This document shows, one piece after another, positions 45,348-55,682 of a stretch of 64,000 nucleotides of DNA. A program made the position numbers and the translations under genes. The stretch is from Micromonospora sp. NBC_01740 (lineage in GTDB: Bacteria; Actinomycetota; Actinomycetes; Mycobacteriales; Micromonosporaceae), in contig NZ_CP109150.1 of assembly GCF_035920365.1 (NCBI RefSeq), positions 7,192,001 to 7,256,000 of the forward strand, in the 5' to 3' direction. Position 1 is the first letter of the stretch. Each line of letters begins with the position of its first letter. Under the pieces are notes generated by a model. It was given only the letters and a program-made list of their open reading frames with translations. It had not been told where the DNA came from and did not search any database.

Positions 45348-46178
45348 ATGGCTCTGCACCGCACCGCCGCCGCGCTCGCTGCGGCCACCACCCTGATCGT
45401 CGCCGCCGGGTGCGACAACCTGTCCTTCCGCCGGCTCGACTACGACAACACCGAGGCGGTCCGGATCAGCAGCATCCGGGTGCTCCCGGGGGCCGGCGAC
45501 GTGACCGTCCGCGCCATCGGCGCGCAGGACGAGGTGCGGATCAAGCGGGTGGTGCGCTACCAGGGCGGTCAGCCCGACGCGACGTACGAGATCAAGGGCG
45601 GCGAACTGGTGCTGGACACCGACTGCGGTTCCCGGTGCAGCATCTCCTACGAGGTCACCGCCCCGGACGGGGTGAGCGTGAAGGGCGAGACCGGCTCCGG
45701 TGACGTCGACCTGAGCAGGGTGGGCCCGGTGGAGATGCGGCTCGGCTCGGGCAACATCCGGGTGACCGCCTCCAGCGGCCCCGTACGCGCGGAGACCGGC
45801 TCCGGCAACATCCAGGTGGCCGGCGCCGGCGGGCCCGTACGCGCCCAGACCGGCTCCGGCAACGTCGAGGTCGACGAGGTCGCCGCCGCGGTCACGCTGC
45901 GTACCTCGTCGGGCGACATCACCGGCCACCGCCTCGGCGGCGGGGTGGACGCGGAGACGGGCTCGGGGGACATCGCCGTCGACCTCACGACGCCCGCCTC
46001 GGCGCGGGTGCACGCCTCCAGCGGGAGCGTCGATCTGGTCGTGCCGGCGGGCCGCTACCGGGTCCGCTCCAACACCGACGGCGGCGACGCCGAACTGGGC
46101 GTCACCGACGACCCGTCCGCCACGCTGGTGCTCGACCTCTCCACCGGCAGCGGCGACATCAGGGTCACCCAGCGTTGA
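45348..46178 (+). CDS. DUF4097-type beta-helix lipoprotein
   Basis: A 276-residue lipoprotein (lipobox VAAGC). After about 80 residues the chain is a series of short repeats with the pattern E/D-T-G-S-G-(D/N)-I, for example [36 protein letters not shown] and [12 protein letters not shown]. These repeats form a right-handed beta-solenoid in DUF4097 proteins. Its role is unknown; related proteins occur with membrane stress systems. Its 3' end overlaps the convergent acyltransferase gene by 14 bases. Confidence 0.9.
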   Translation: MALHRTAAALAAATTLIVAAGCDNLSFRRLDYDNTEAVRISSIRVLPGAGDVTVRAIGAQDEVRIKRVVRYQGGQPDATYEIKGGELVLDTDCGSRCSISYEVTAPDGVSVKGETGSGDVDLSRVGPVEMRLGSGNIRVTASSGPVRAETGSGNIQVAGAGGPVRAQTGSGNVEVDEVAAAVTLRTSSGDITGHRLGGGVDAETGSGDIAVDLTTPASARVHASSGSVDLVVPAGRYRVRSNTDGGDAELGVTDDPSATLVLDLSTGSGDIRVTQR

Positions 46179-47331
46179 TCTCGACGGTCTCCGGCTCCCG
46201 CGCGGCCCGGGGCGCCGGCACCACCGCCCGCCCGCTGACCGGTCCACCGGCCCTGCCGTCGACCCCGTGCCGGGTGGCCGGTCCGCCGGTCCTGCCGTCG
46301 GCGGCCGCGTCGACGGTGGCCGGGCCGGGGCGGGCACGGCCCGGGACCAGCTCCGGCGGCCTGCGGGCGGCCACGTCCTCCACCCAGCCGACGAGGGCGG
46401 TCACCGCCGCGACCAGCGCGAAGACCAGCGCCACCCGGATCGCCAGGCCGAGCGGGTCCTGGTGCGACCAGCCCACCACGTCGACCAGCGGGGTGAGCGC
46501 CACCACGAACGGCATGTGCCACAGGTAGACGGTGAGCGCCCGCCGGTTGAACATGGTCACCACCCGGCCGAACGCGGCGCTGCGGTCCACCCAGGGTGCG
46601 CTCGCCGGACCCCGACCGAGCAGCACGAGGACGAAGGCCGCCGACCAGAGGGCGTTGCCCAGGGGGTTGTCGTTCAGGTCGTACCCGCGCGGTCCGGGGT
46701 GGGTGACGATCCAGGCGGCCCCGGCGGCGGCGAGGGCCAGCGCGACCGGGACCAGCACCCGGTTGGCGAGGCGGCGCAGCATGCCGGCCTGGTGGGCGAA
46801 GCCGAGCAGCCAGGCCCCGAAGTAGAGCCCGAACTGGTGCAGCGCCACCGGCAGCGCCGGGAGCAGGCCCAGTTCGGCCGCCGCGAGCAGGGCGTACGGG
46901 GCGATCAGGGTGGGCACCGGGGCCCGCCGGAACAGCCAGAGGGCCACCGGCGAGGCGAGCACGAACCAGAGGTAGTCGCGCAGGTACCAGATCACGCTGA
47001 GTGCGATCGCGCCCCAGCCGTTGGCGGGCGGGTCGGCGATGGGGAAGAGCCAGAGCAGCACCTTAGGGCTCAGCGGCAACCCGGTGAGCAGCATGGCCGG
47101 CACGAAGACGGCGGCGAGCACCCACAGCGACGGCAGCAGGCGCCGCAGCCGGCGCACGACCGCTCCCGGCCCCCACCGGTGCAGTGAGGCCGCCATCAGC
47201 GAGCCGGCGAGCGCGAACATCACCGACATCGCCGGGAAGACGAGGGTCAGCGTGGCCCAACCGGTGACGTGGTAGACGACGACTCGAACGATGGCCAGGA
47301 AGCGGAGCAGGTCCAGGTATCGGTTTCGCAT
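46165..47331 (-). CDS. Membrane acyltransferase family 3 protein
   Basis: A 388-residue integral membrane protein of the acyltransferase-3 type. It starts [21 protein letters not shown], with the R and H that are conserved in the family, followed by about ten helices. [20 protein letters not shown] and [19 protein letters not shown] are typical. A Pro/Arg-rich cytoplasmic tail of about 70 residues ends the chain. Such enzymes acylate sugars or wall polymers. The substrate is unknown. Confidence 0.9.
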   Translation of the reverse strand: MRNRYLDLLRFLAIVRVVVYHVTGWATLTLVFPAMSVMFALAGSLMAASLHRWGPGAVVRRLRRLLPSLWVLAAVFVPAMLLTGLPLSPKVLLWLFPIADPPANGWGAIALSVIWYLRDYLWFVLASPVALWLFRRAPVPTLIAPYALLAAAELGLLPALPVALHQFGLYFGAWLLGFAHQAGMLRRLANRVLVPVALALAAAGAAWIVTHPGPRGYDLNDNPLGNALWSAAFVLVLLGRGPASAPWVDRSAAFGRVVTMFNRRALTVYLWHMPFVVALTPLVDVVGWSHQDPLGLAIRVALVFALVAAVTALVGWVEDVAARRPPELVPGRARPGPATVDAAADGRTGGPATRHGVDGRAGGPVSGRAVVPAPRAAREPETVEINAG

Positions 47332-47473
47332 CAGCCTGCATCTATGTCCGGGGATACGGGGGCTGTCTTACCCCCTACCCTCCGGGCCGAGCACGCCAAA
47401 CAGAAGAGAACCCACCAGAAGGTGACATCTTCCATACGTCCGACCGATACCGATCATGCGTCGGACGGGCTCT

Positions 47474-47500
47474 GGGCCGGGACGCGGCGCGTCCCGGCCC
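47474..47500 (-). terminator. Terminator of the era operon
   Basis: A perfect 12-bp stem, GGGCCGGGACGC (47474-47485) with GCGTCCCGGCCC (47489-47500), has a three-base loop. It begins seven bases after the era stop. There is no T-run, as is usual in high-GC actinobacteria. Confidence 0.82.
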
Positions 47501-47506
47501 CTGGCG

Positions 47507-48403
47507 TCAGAAGCCCAGCTTGCGCAGCTGCTTCGGATCCCGCTGCCAGTCCTTCGCCACCCGGACGTGCAGGTCGAGGTAGACCCGGGTGCCGAGCAGC
47601 TCCTCGATCTGCCGGCGGGCGGTGGTGCCGACGTGCTTGAGCCGGCTCGCCCGGTGGCCGATCACGATCGCCTTCTGGCTGGGGCGCTCGACGTAGACAT
47701 CGGCGTAGATCTTCATGAGCCGGCCCTCGGGGACCATCTCCTCGACGACCACCGCGATGGAGTGCGGCAGCTCGTCGCGGACGCCCTCCAGGGCGGCCTC
47801 CCGGATCAGCTCGGCGACCAGCACCTGCTCCGGGTCGTCGGTGAGCATGTCGTCGGGGTAGAGCTGCGGCGACTCGGGCAGGTAGCCGGTCATCACGTCG
47901 ACCAGGGTGTCCACCTGGTGCCCGGAGACCGCGCTGACCGGCACCACCTCGGCGAACTCACCCAGCTCGCTGACCGCGAGCAGTTGCTCGGCCAGCCGCT
48001 TGCGGTCCACCAGGTCGGTCTTCGTGACCACCGCCAGCACGGTGGCCTTCAACTCGGCCAGCTCGCCGGTGATGAACCGGTCGCCCCGCCCGATCGGCTC
48101 GTCCGCCGGAATGCAGAGGCCGATCACGTCGACCTCGCTCCAGGTCTGCCGGACCAGGTCGTTGAGGCGCTCGCCGAGCAGCGTACGGGGGCGGTGCAGG
48201 CCCGGGGTGTCGACCAGCACGAGCTGGGACTCCGGGCGGTGCAGGACGGCCCGGATGATGTGCCTGGTCGTCTGCGGCTTGTTCGAGGTGATGGCGATCT
48301 TCTGCCCGACGATCGCGTTGGTCAGCGTCGACTTGCCGGCGTTCGGCCGGCCGACGAAACAGGCGAACCCGGCCCGGTAGGGGCGCGGCTGGAGATCGCT
48401 CAC
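47507..48403 (-). CDS. era: GTPase Era
   Basis: A ribosome-assembly GTPase that binds 16S rRNA during 30S maturation, 298 residues. G1 is GRPNAGKST (18-26), G3 is VDTPGLH, G4 is TKTD. The C-terminal KH domain has VIGHRASRLKHVGTTARRQI. The GTG at 48403 overlaps the stop of the degenerate deaminase gene by four bases. Last gene of the phoH-ybeY-CNNM-Cdd-era operon, with a strong terminator after it. Confidence 0.97.
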   Translation of the reverse strand: MSDLQPRPYRAGFACFVGRPNAGKSTLTNAIVGQKIAITSNKPQTTRHIIRAVLHRPESQLVLVDTPGLHRPRTLLGERLNDLVRQTWSEVDVIGLCIPADEPIGRGDRFITGELAELKATVLAVVTKTDLVDRKRLAEQLLAVSELGEFAEVVPVSAVSGHQVDTLVDVMTGYLPESPQLYPDDMLTDDPEQVLVAELIREAALEGVRDELPHSIAVVVEEMVPEGRLMKIYADVYVERPSQKAIVIGHRASRLKHVGTTARRQIEELLGTRVYLDLHVRVAKDWQRDPKQLRKLGF

Positions 48404-48786
48404 TCGACCACCGTGCCGAGGACGGACCCGTCCGGGGCGGCCACGTGGATCGGCGCGTCCGCGGCGAGGTCGCGTACCGCCGCGTGCCCCGCGCCGTCCA
48501 GCGTCGACGCCTCGGTGACCACCACGGCCGCCTCCAGCCGGGTCGCGCCGGCCGCCACCGCCGAGGCCACCGCGAGCTGGAGCGCGGTGATCGTCAACGA
48601 CGGCAGCGACACGCTGGCCGCCGCGTACGTCCGACCGTCCTGGTCGCGGACCGCCGCGCCCTCCACGGCGCCCACCCGGCCACGCGCGCCCCGCGCCAGG
48701 ACGACCAGCTTGCCGTCCTCGGCGCTCAGCTCGACCGGGTCGGACGGGGTGGGCCGGGCGGCCGGTACGGCGGGTGACTCAGGCAT
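48400..48786 (-). CDS. Cytidine-deaminase-like protein lacking catalytic motifs
   Basis: A 128-residue protein in the position of the small conserved gene between the CBS-domain gene and era in mycobacteria (Rv2365c). The segment [34 protein letters not shown] aligns with the cytidine deaminase core by eye, but the usual zinc motifs (C/H-A-E and P-C-x-x-C) are missing. It is probably a non-catalytic relative that serves in rRNA or ribosome context. The ATG at 48786 lies four bases after the CNNM stop, and its stop overlaps era. Confidence 0.75.
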   Translation of the reverse strand: MPESPAVPAARPTPSDPVELSAEDGKLVVLARGARGRVGAVEGAAVRDQDGRTYAAASVSLPSLTITALQLAVASAVAAGATRLEAAVVVTEASTLDGAGHAAVRDLAADAPIHVAAPDGSVLGTVVE

Positions 48787-50167
48787 CGGCGGGTTGCCTC
48801 TCCTCGGATCGGTTCGTGTCGTCCCGGGGCTCGGCGTGCTCGCCACGCCCCGGGCCGTTCTGCGTGTCGGTCGACTCCGCCCGGTTCACCAGCACGGTGT
48901 CGATCCGGTTGCGTCGGCCGGTGGTGCCCTCGGCGACCAGCTGGAGCCCGGCGACCTCGACATGCGCCCCGGGGATCGGGACCCGGCCCAGGGACTGGGC
49001 CAGCAGGCCGCCGACGGTCTCCACCTCGTCGGTGGGGAGGTCGGTGTCGAACAGCTCGCCCAGATCCTCCACCGGGAGCCGCGCGGTCACCCGCACCGCC
49101 CCGTCGTCGAGGTGCTCGACCGGCGGGCGCTCGACATCGTACTCGTCGGTGATCTCACCGACGATCTCCTCCAGGATGTCCTCGATGGTGACCAGCCCGC
49201 CGGTGCCGCCGTACTCGTCGACGACGATGACCAGGTGGTTGCGGGCGGCCTGCATCTCCGAGAGCAGGTCGTCGACCGGCTTGGACTCGGGCACGAAGGT
49301 GGCGGGGCGCATCAGCTCGGCGACCGGGAGCTGCCGGTCCTCCGGGGCACCGCCCTGGGTCCGCCGGATCAGGTCCTTGAGGTAGAGCACGCCGAGCACG
49401 TCGTCGACGCTCTCGCCGATGACCGGGATGCGGGAGAAACCGGAGCGCAGGAAGAGCGCCAACGCCTGGGAGAGCGTCTTGCGCTCCTCGATCCACACCA
49501 TCTCGGTACGCGGCACCATCACCTCCCGGGCGATGGTGTCGCCGAGCGCGAAGACCGAGTGGATCATCTGCCGCTCGCCGTGCTCCACGACACCGCGCTG
49601 CTCGGCCAGGTCGACCAGCTCGCGCAGCTCCACCTGGGTGGCGAACGGGCCCTCCCGGAAGCCCCGGCCCGGCGTGACCGCGTTGCCGATCAGGATCAGC
49701 AGCGAGGCGAGCGGGTTGAGCGCCCGGCCCAGCCAGCGGACCAGCGGGGCGACGGACCGCCCGACCACGTACGCGTGCTGCCGGCCGATGGTCCGGGGAC
49801 CGACCCCGACCACCACGAAGCTGATCACGGTCATCGCGCCGGCGGTGACCAGCGCCGCGCGCCAGCCCGCGCCGAAGGTGTCGACCGCGACCAGCGCCAC
49901 CAGGGTGGTGGCGGTCAGCTCGGCGAGCAGCCGCAGCAGGAGCAGGAGGTTGAGGTGGCGGACCACGTCCCCGGCGACGGCCTGGAGCGTGCGTGCGCCC
50001 CGCGCGCCGTCGCGGGCCAGCTCGGCGGCACGGGCGGGCGAGACCGCGGCGAGGGCCGCCTCGGTCATGGCGATGAGGCCGGCCAGCACCACCAGGCCGG
50101 CCGCGAAGACCAGCAGTTGCAGGTCGGGCAGGCCGGTGGCGGCGGCCGCCAGTGTCGGGGTGGCCAT
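48779..50167 (-). CDS. CNNM/hemolysin-type membrane protein with CBS domains
   Basis: About 462 residues. The N-terminal CNNM domain has four hydrophobic segments and the motif [21 protein letters not shown] paired CBS domain follows, with [20 protein letters not shown] and [22 protein letters not shown]. The C-terminal CorC/HlyC domain carries [20 protein letters not shown]. Family members move or sense magnesium or cobalt. The ATG at 50167 shares one base with the ybeY stop (TGATG); a GTG at 50170 is an alternative. Confidence 0.93.
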   Translation of the reverse strand: MATPTLAAAATGLPDLQLLVFAAGLVVLAGLIAMTEAALAAVSPARAAELARDGARGARTLQAVAGDVVRHLNLLLLLRLLAELTATTLVALVAVDTFGAGWRAALVTAGAMTVISFVVVGVGPRTIGRQHAYVVGRSVAPLVRWLGRALNPLASLLILIGNAVTPGRGFREGPFATQVELRELVDLAEQRGVVEHGERQMIHSVFALGDTIAREVMVPRTEMVWIEERKTLSQALALFLRSGFSRIPVIGESVDDVLGVLYLKDLIRRTQGGAPEDRQLPVAELMRPATFVPESKPVDDLLSEMQAARNHLVIVVDEYGGTGGLVTIEDILEEIVGEITDEYDVERPPVEHLDDGAVRVTARLPVEDLGELFDTDLPTDEVETVGGLLAQSLGRVPIPGAHVEVAGLQLVAEGTTGRRNRIDTVLVNRAESTDTQNGPGRGEHAEPRDDTNRSEERQPADA

Positions 50168-50640
50168 CACCGGGACCGGGTCGACCGCCAGCTCGCCAGC
50201 AGCCGGGCCTGGAGAGCGAACATCTCCCGTTCCTCCTCCGGCTCGGCGTGGTCGTAGCCGAGCAGGTGCAGCACCCCGTGCACGGTGAGCAGGTGCAGCT
50301 CGTCGGCGGCGGCGTGACCGGCGGTGGCCGCCTGCTTGGCCGCCACCTCCGGGCAGAGCACGATGTCGCCGAGCAGTGCGGGCTCGCCGCCGGCGGCGGA
50401 CGTCTCACCGGGCCCGTGGTCGACGCTGCCCTCGTCCATGGGGAAGGCGAGCACGTCGGTGGGGCCGTCGCCGCCCATCCAGCGGTGGTTGAGCTCGGTC
50501 ATGTAGTCGATGTCGACCAGCAGCACGGACAGCTCGGCGAGGGGGTTGACCCCCATCTCGTCGAGGGCGTGCCGGGCCACGGCGAGCACGGCGTCGGTGT
50601 CGACGTCGACACCCGACTCGTTGGCGATCTCGATGGACAA
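50167..50640 (-). CDS. ybeY: Endoribonuclease YbeY
   Basis: A zinc metallohydrolase used in 16S rRNA 3' maturation and ribosome quality control, 157 residues. The zinc motif is [12 protein letters not shown] (H-x3-H-x5-H). The conserved [11 protein letters not shown] and [15 protein letters not shown] are present. The start is TTG at 50640, supported by GAGGGAAG and family length. It sits between phoH and the CNNM gene, the usual order. Confidence 0.95.
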   Translation of the reverse strand: MSIEIANESGVDVDTDAVLAVARHALDEMGVNPLAELSVLLVDIDYMTELNHRWMGGDGPTDVLAFPMDEGSVDHGPGETSAAGGEPALLGDIVLCPEVAAKQAATAGHAAADELHLLTVHGVLHLLGYDHAEPEEEREMFALQARLLASWRSTRSR

Positions 50641-50655
50641 CAGTCTTCCCTCGGT

Positions 50656-51711
<1,056 letters not shown>

Positions 51712-51877
51712 AGGTCGGGCCGAGGGGCCCTGCGCACCTGCTCTCGATCTCGGCGCCGGCCTGCTGGCGCGACGCGCTGACGTTACTGCCATCTTATCTT
51801 TCCAACAGCGGTGGCACCCTGCCCATTTCCGCGCGTGGGGCACGAGCGGACCGGTCACCTCTTCCGCGGCCGGGGCG

Positions 51878-51911
51878 GACCGGACGGGGCGGGTCCTCGG
51901 CCCGTCCGGTC
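51878..51911 (-). terminator. Terminator of the serine hydrolase gene
   Basis: The perfect 11-bp arms GACCGGACGGG (51878-51888) and CCCGTCCGGTC (51901-51911) have a 12-base loop. It begins eight bases after the hydrolase stop and separates that gene from phoH. Confidence 0.78.
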
Positions 51912-51918
51912 GCGCGCG

Positions 51919-53295
51919 TCAGGAGCCGGCTCGGAAGTCGTACCGCTCGAAGGTCTCCTGGTGCCGGGTGAACCGGTAGGTCGCCCAGTGCATCCGCACC
52001 ACCGTGCCGTGCTCGTCCCGGGTCAGCCGGAGCAGCTCCCCCGCCTCCCGGCCGGAGACCGTGCGGAACACGTCCGGCCGGTCCGGCAGCGCGACGAAGA
52101 CCGACGGCGGCTTGCCGGCCGGATCGTCCGCGCCCCGGGCCCGCAGCTCGCCGTCGTGCCAGGAGAAGACGTACTCGAAACCCTCCCCCCACCAGCGGCC
52201 GAGCAGCCCGCGTACGCCCTCGGGGGCGGGCGGGCCCGGCTGCCACGGTGTGACGTCGGCGGGGTCGTGCTCGACCGCAGCGGCCAGCAGCCGGTGCGGC
52301 AGGTCGAGGACCTCGCCGGCGGTGCCGGAGGAGCCCAGCACCGCGACGCCCATCGCGCCGGGGGTGCCTTCCCCGCCCCGCCGTCCGTAGACGCTGGCCA
52401 GGAAGCCGGGCATCGCGCCGTAGTGCCCGACGTGCATGATCCGTTCGCCCTGCGGCACCAGGATCAGGCCGAGCCCGAAGCCGTCGGCCCAGAGCGTCTC
52501 GTCGGTGACCGTCGCCGGCCAGCGCATCTCCTCCAGCGTGGCCGGGGCCAGCACCGCGCCGGCCGGGTCCAGCGCCGCCGGGTCGGCGAGGAAGGCCGCC
52601 CAGCGGGCCATGTCGGAGGCGGTGCTCCAGAGCTGCGCCGCCGGGCCGACCGCCCCGAAGTCGGTCGGCGGCTCGGGGCGTGCCTCGTCGGAGTAGGCGT
52701 CGACCAGGAACCCCGTCGCGGCGTGCGGCCCGGGTTCCGTCGAGGTCCCGGCCAGCCCCAGCGGGGTCAGCACCCGCTCGGCGAGCACCTCCGCCCAGGT
52801 GCCGCCCCGCAGGTGGCCGACGAGCCGGCCGAGCAGCGCCATGCCGAGGTTCGAGTAGTGGTAGCGGCGGCCCGGGGGCAGCACCCGCTCGGCCCGGGCC
52901 AGGTCGGCGACCAGCCCGTCGGCGTCCGGCATGCGCAGGGTGTCCCAGACGTCGCCGTACGGCTCGCGTTGCAGGCCGGCGGTGTGCGACAGCAGCCGGC
53001 GCACCGTCAGCTCGCCGTGAGCCGGCGGGTCCAGGTGCCGGCCCAGGGGGTCGTCGAGGTCCAGCAGGCCGTCGTCGCGGCACTGGAGGGTCAGCACGGC
53101 GGTGAGCGTCTTCGTGACCGACCCGATCCGGAACCGGGTGCCCGGCCCCAGCTCGGTGTCGTTGCCGGTCCCGCCGACGGCGCACGTCCAGAGCGGGCGG
53201 TCCGCCCGGTGCAGGGCCGCCGACACCGCCGGCACCCGGGCCTGCGCCTGGACCGTCCGGACCATCCGCGACAGGCGGTCGTCGACCACCGTCAC
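51919..53295 (-). CDS. Serine hydrolase, beta-lactamase/DD-peptidase fold
   Basis: A 458-residue enzyme of the class C beta-lactamase/AmpH-like superfamily. The nucleophile motif is S59-V-T-K62 in RIGSVTKTL. The second motif is YHYSNLGMALLG (Y-S-N). The third is HVGHYGAMPGFLAS. A C-terminal domain of about 110 residues follows, ending RYDFRAGS. No signal peptide is seen, so it may be cytoplasmic and act as an esterase or peptidase. The GTG overlaps the HIT stop by four bases. Confidence 0.92.
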   Translation of the reverse strand: MTVVDDRLSRMVRTVQAQARVPAVSAALHRADRPLWTCAVGGTGNDTELGPGTRFRIGSVTKTLTAVLTLQCRDDGLLDLDDPLGRHLDPPAHGELTVRRLLSHTAGLQREPYGDVWDTLRMPDADGLVADLARAERVLPPGRRYHYSNLGMALLGRLVGHLRGGTWAEVLAERVLTPLGLAGTSTEPGPHAATGFLVDAYSDEARPEPPTDFGAVGPAAQLWSTASDMARWAAFLADPAALDPAGAVLAPATLEEMRWPATVTDETLWADGFGLGLILVPQGERIMHVGHYGAMPGFLASVYGRRGGEGTPGAMGVAVLGSSGTAGEVLDLPHRLLAAAVEHDPADVTPWQPGPPAPEGVRGLLGRWWGEGFEYVFSWHDGELRARGADDPAGKPPSVFVALPDRPDVFRTVSGREAGELLRLTRDEHGTVVRMHWATYRFTRHQETFERYDFRAGS

Positions 53296-53651
53296 GCGAG
53301 GTTCCGGGCCAGCATCGGGCCCAGTGGCGCCCCGCCGAGCACGTGCGCGTGCACGTGGAAGACCTCCTGGCCGCCGTACGCGCCGGTGTTGAACATCAGC
53401 CGGAAGCCGTCGCCGAGCAGTCCCTCGTCCTCGGCCACGGCGGCGGCCGTGGCGAGCACCTCCCCGGCCAGCGCCGGATCGCCCTGGGCGAGCGCCGCCA
53501 CGTCGGCGTAGTGCTCCTTCGGGATGACCAGCACGTGCACCGGCGCCTTCGGGTCGATGTCGCGGAAGGCGAGCGTGGTGGCGGTTTCCCGGACGATCGT
53601 GGCCGGGATCTCCCCGGCGACGATGCGGCAGAAGAGGCAGTCGGTTCCCAT
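53292..53651 (-). CDS. HIT family nucleotide hydrolase
   Basis: A 119-residue histidine-triad protein that hydrolyses nucleoside phosphoramidates or AMP conjugates. CLFCRIVAGEIPATIV is the standard N terminus, with the CxxC pair. The triad is H99-V-H101-A-H103 in EVFHVHAHVLGG. The ATG at 53651 is the family start. It overlaps the serine hydrolase gene and is divergent from the SDR gene, with element F between them. Confidence 0.95.
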   Translation of the reverse strand: MGTDCLFCRIVAGEIPATIVRETATTLAFRDIDPKAPVHVLVIPKEHYADVAALAQGDPALAGEVLATAAAVAEDEGLLGDGFRLMFNTGAYGGQEVFHVHAHVLGGAPLGPMLARNLA

Positions 53652-53662
53652 GCGGGGCAGTG

Positions 53663-53712
53663 TAAGGAAGGGCACCTGTCAACGCCTTCGGTAGCGGAAG
53701 GGTCCCTTCCTC
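53663..53712. repeat. Palindromic GGAAGGG element (element F)
   Basis: AGGAAGGG (53665-53672) and CCCTTCCT (53704-53711) are inverted arms about 30 bp apart. Inside, CCTTC (53685-53689) can pair with GAAGG (53697-53701), and GAAGGGTCCCTTC is itself a palindrome. It lies between the divergent HIT and SDR starts, so it is in both 5' regions. I recall similar AAGGGCCCTT repeats in Micromonospora genomes; a genome search is needed to confirm. Confidence 0.7.
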
Positions 53713-53732
53713 GCACCGGGGGTGGGCCAGGC

Positions 53733-54506
53733 ATGATGGCCGGCGTGACTTCACGGGCGGTACTGGTGACGGGAGCCTCGCGCGGCATCGGGCGGGCGGT
53801 GGCGACCGCGTTCGCGGCAGGCGGCGACCGGGTGGCGATCCACCACCGGGACTCGGCGGAACTGGCCGGGGGGCTGCGCGCCGAACTGCCCGGCGAGGGG
53901 CACGTCGTGGTCCGCGCCGACCTCACCGACCCGGACGCCGTACGGGCCATGGTCGACGAGGCGGCCGGCCTGCTCGGCGGGCTCGACGTGCTGGTCAACA
54001 ACGCCGGCGTGTACGGCGAGCGGGACGCCCCGCACCCGGTCTTCGGCGCCTCCTACGAGCAGTGGCGCGCGCAGTGGCGGCAGGTGCTGGAGACCAACCT
54101 GACCGGCGCGGGCAACGTCATCTGGTGCGCCGCGCAGCACATGCGCGACCGGGGCGGCCGGATCGTCAACGTCTCCTCCCGGGGTGCCTTCCGGGGCGAG
54201 CCGGAGCAGCCGGCGTACGGGGCGAGCAAGGCGGGGCTGAACGCGCTGGGGCAGTCGCTGGCGGTGGCCCTCGCCCCGTACGGCATCACGATCGCGACGG
54301 TCGCCCCGGGCTTCGTGGAGACCGACATGACCACCGGACACCTGAGCGGGGAGCGGGGCGCCGCGATCCGGGCGCAGAGCCCGTTCAACCGGGTGGCCCG
54401 CCCCGAGGAGATCGCCGCCGCCGTGCACTGGCTCGCCTCCCCGCAGGCGGAGTGGGCCTCCGGCACCATCGTCGACCTCAACGGCGCCTCCTACCTGCGC
54501 AGCTGA
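53733..54506 (+). CDS. SDR family oxidoreductase
   Basis: A classical short-chain dehydrogenase of 257 residues. The cofactor loop is LVTGASRGIGRAVA. NNAG is in DVLVNNAGVYGERD. The catalytic serine is in NVSSRGAFRG and Y-x3-K is YGASKAGLN. VAPGFVETDM and GTIVDLNGASYLRS end the fold. It resembles FabG-type ketoreductases; the substrate is unknown. The ATG at 53733 is preferred, with 53736 and 53745 as alternatives. Confidence 0.92.
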   Translation: MMAGVTSRAVLVTGASRGIGRAVATAFAAGGDRVAIHHRDSAELAGGLRAELPGEGHVVVRADLTDPDAVRAMVDEAAGLLGGLDVLVNNAGVYGERDAPHPVFGASYEQWRAQWRQVLETNLTGAGNVIWCAAQHMRDRGGRIVNVSSRGAFRGEPEQPAYGASKAGLNALGQSLAVALAPYGITIATVAPGFVETDMTTGHLSGERGAAIRAQSPFNRVARPEEIAAAVHWLASPQAEWASGTIVDLNGASYLRS

Positions 54507-54580
54507 CCGGCTTCGTTCCTCAACAAACTCCCAGCGTGGCGGGGGTGACGGTGGGCAGTGCCGGGGTAAGGGTTGCCGGC

Positions 54581-55489
54581 ATGACGGACAGCGTGCTGGA
54601 CCTCACCGACGACTACCAGGTGGTCGACGGTCACGACGACGATCCCGTACTGCTGCGCCCGGACGGCAGCCCGGTGGACACCTGGCGGGAGGACTACCCG
54701 TACGACGAGCGCATGGAGCGCACGGAGTACGACCACCACAAGCGGCTGCTCCAGATCGAGCTGCTGAAGCTCCAGGACTGGATCCGGGAGTCCGGCGAGC
54801 GGCTCGTGATCCTCTTCGAGGGGCGCGACGCGGCCGGCAAGGGCGGGACGATCAAGCGCTTCATGGAGCACCTCAATCCGCGCGGCGCGTCGGTGGTGGC
54901 CCTCGCCAAGCCGAACGAGCGGGAGTCCACCCAGTGGTACTTCCAGCGGTGGCTCGGGCACCTGCCGGCGGCCGGCGAGATCGTGCTGTTCGACCGGTCC
55001 TGGTACAACCGCGCCGGGGTGGAGCGGGTGATGGGCTTCTGCACCCGCAAGGAGTACCTCGAGTTCCTCCGCCAGGCCCCCGAACTGGAGAGGATGCTGG
55101 TGCGCTCGGGCATCCGCCTGGTCAAGTTCTGGTTCTCGGTGTCCCAGAACGAACAGCGCACCCGGTTCGCCGTCCGCCAGGTGGACCCGGTGCGGCAGTG
55201 GAAGCTCTCCGACATGGACATCGCCTCGCTCGACAAGTGGGACGAGTACACCGAGGCCAAGGAGGCGATGTTCTTCTACACGGACACCGCCGACGCACCG
55301 TGGACGGTGCTGAAGAGCAACGACAAGAAGCGGGCCCGGATCGAGGCGATGCGCCACGTGCTGAGCCGCTTCGACTACCACGACAAGGACCACGAGGTGG
55401 TCGGCGTACCGGACCCGCTGATCATCGGCCCGGCCGGGCTGGACCTGGACCCGGAGGAGCAGACGGTGCACGTCTTTCCCAGGCTCTGA
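54581..55489 (+). CDS. ppk2: Polyphosphate kinase 2
   Basis: A PPK2 family enzyme of 302 residues that transfers phosphate between polyphosphate and nucleotides. The Walker A motif is FEGRDAAGKGGTIKRF. The lid has KPNERESTQWYFQRW. The Walker B-like motif is IVLFDRSWYNRAGVE. KFWFSVSQNEQRTRF and WTVLKSNDKKRARI follow. It is a single-domain type. A hydrophilic 40-residue N-terminal region precedes the core. Next gene on the same strand after the SDR, with 74 bp between. Confidence 0.95.
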   Translation: MTDSVLDLTDDYQVVDGHDDDPVLLRPDGSPVDTWREDYPYDERMERTEYDHHKRLLQIELLKLQDWIRESGERLVILFEGRDAAGKGGTIKRFMEHLNPRGASVVALAKPNERESTQWYFQRWLGHLPAAGEIVLFDRSWYNRAGVERVMGFCTRKEYLEFLRQAPELERMLVRSGIRLVKFWFSVSQNEQRTRFAVRQVDPVRQWKLSDMDIASLDKWDEYTEAKEAMFFYTDTADAPWTVLKSNDKKRARIEAMRHVLSRFDYHDKDHEVVGVPDPLIIGPAGLDLDPEEQTVHVFPRL

Positions 55490-55515
55490 CCCCCGCCGGA
55501 CGCGCGCCCCGACCA

Positions 55516-55541
55516 CGCTGGCCGAGATGCCCTGGCCAGCG
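55516..55541 (+). terminator. Terminator-like hairpin after ppk2
   Basis: CGCTGGCC (55516-55523) and GGCCAGCG (55534-55541) are perfect 8-bp arms. It starts 26 bases after the ppk2 stop. Confidence 0.65.
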
Positions 55542-55653
55542 ACGGTCAAGGACGAGGCCCGCACCGCTGGTGACCGACCCGTCGGGCCGCGGCCTCCGGG
55601 CCGGAGGTCACCGTCGTCGCGGTCAGCCCACAGCAGGGTACGAAAGGATCTGT

Positions 55654-55670
55654 CCTGTATCGAATACAGG
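55654..55670 (-). terminator. Hairpin after the ABC permease gene
   Basis: CCTGTAT (55654-55660) and ATACAGG (55664-55670) are perfect arms with a CGA loop. It begins 13 bases beyond the permease stop. It is AT-richer than other hairpins here, like the rest of this cassette. Confidence 0.65.
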
Positions 55671-55682
55671 CTGGCTCACGAT

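Noticed and set aside
47453..47461. CGATCATGC resembling one end of elements A and B
   Set aside because: No inverted partner lies within 100 bp and the following bases diverge; a chance match.
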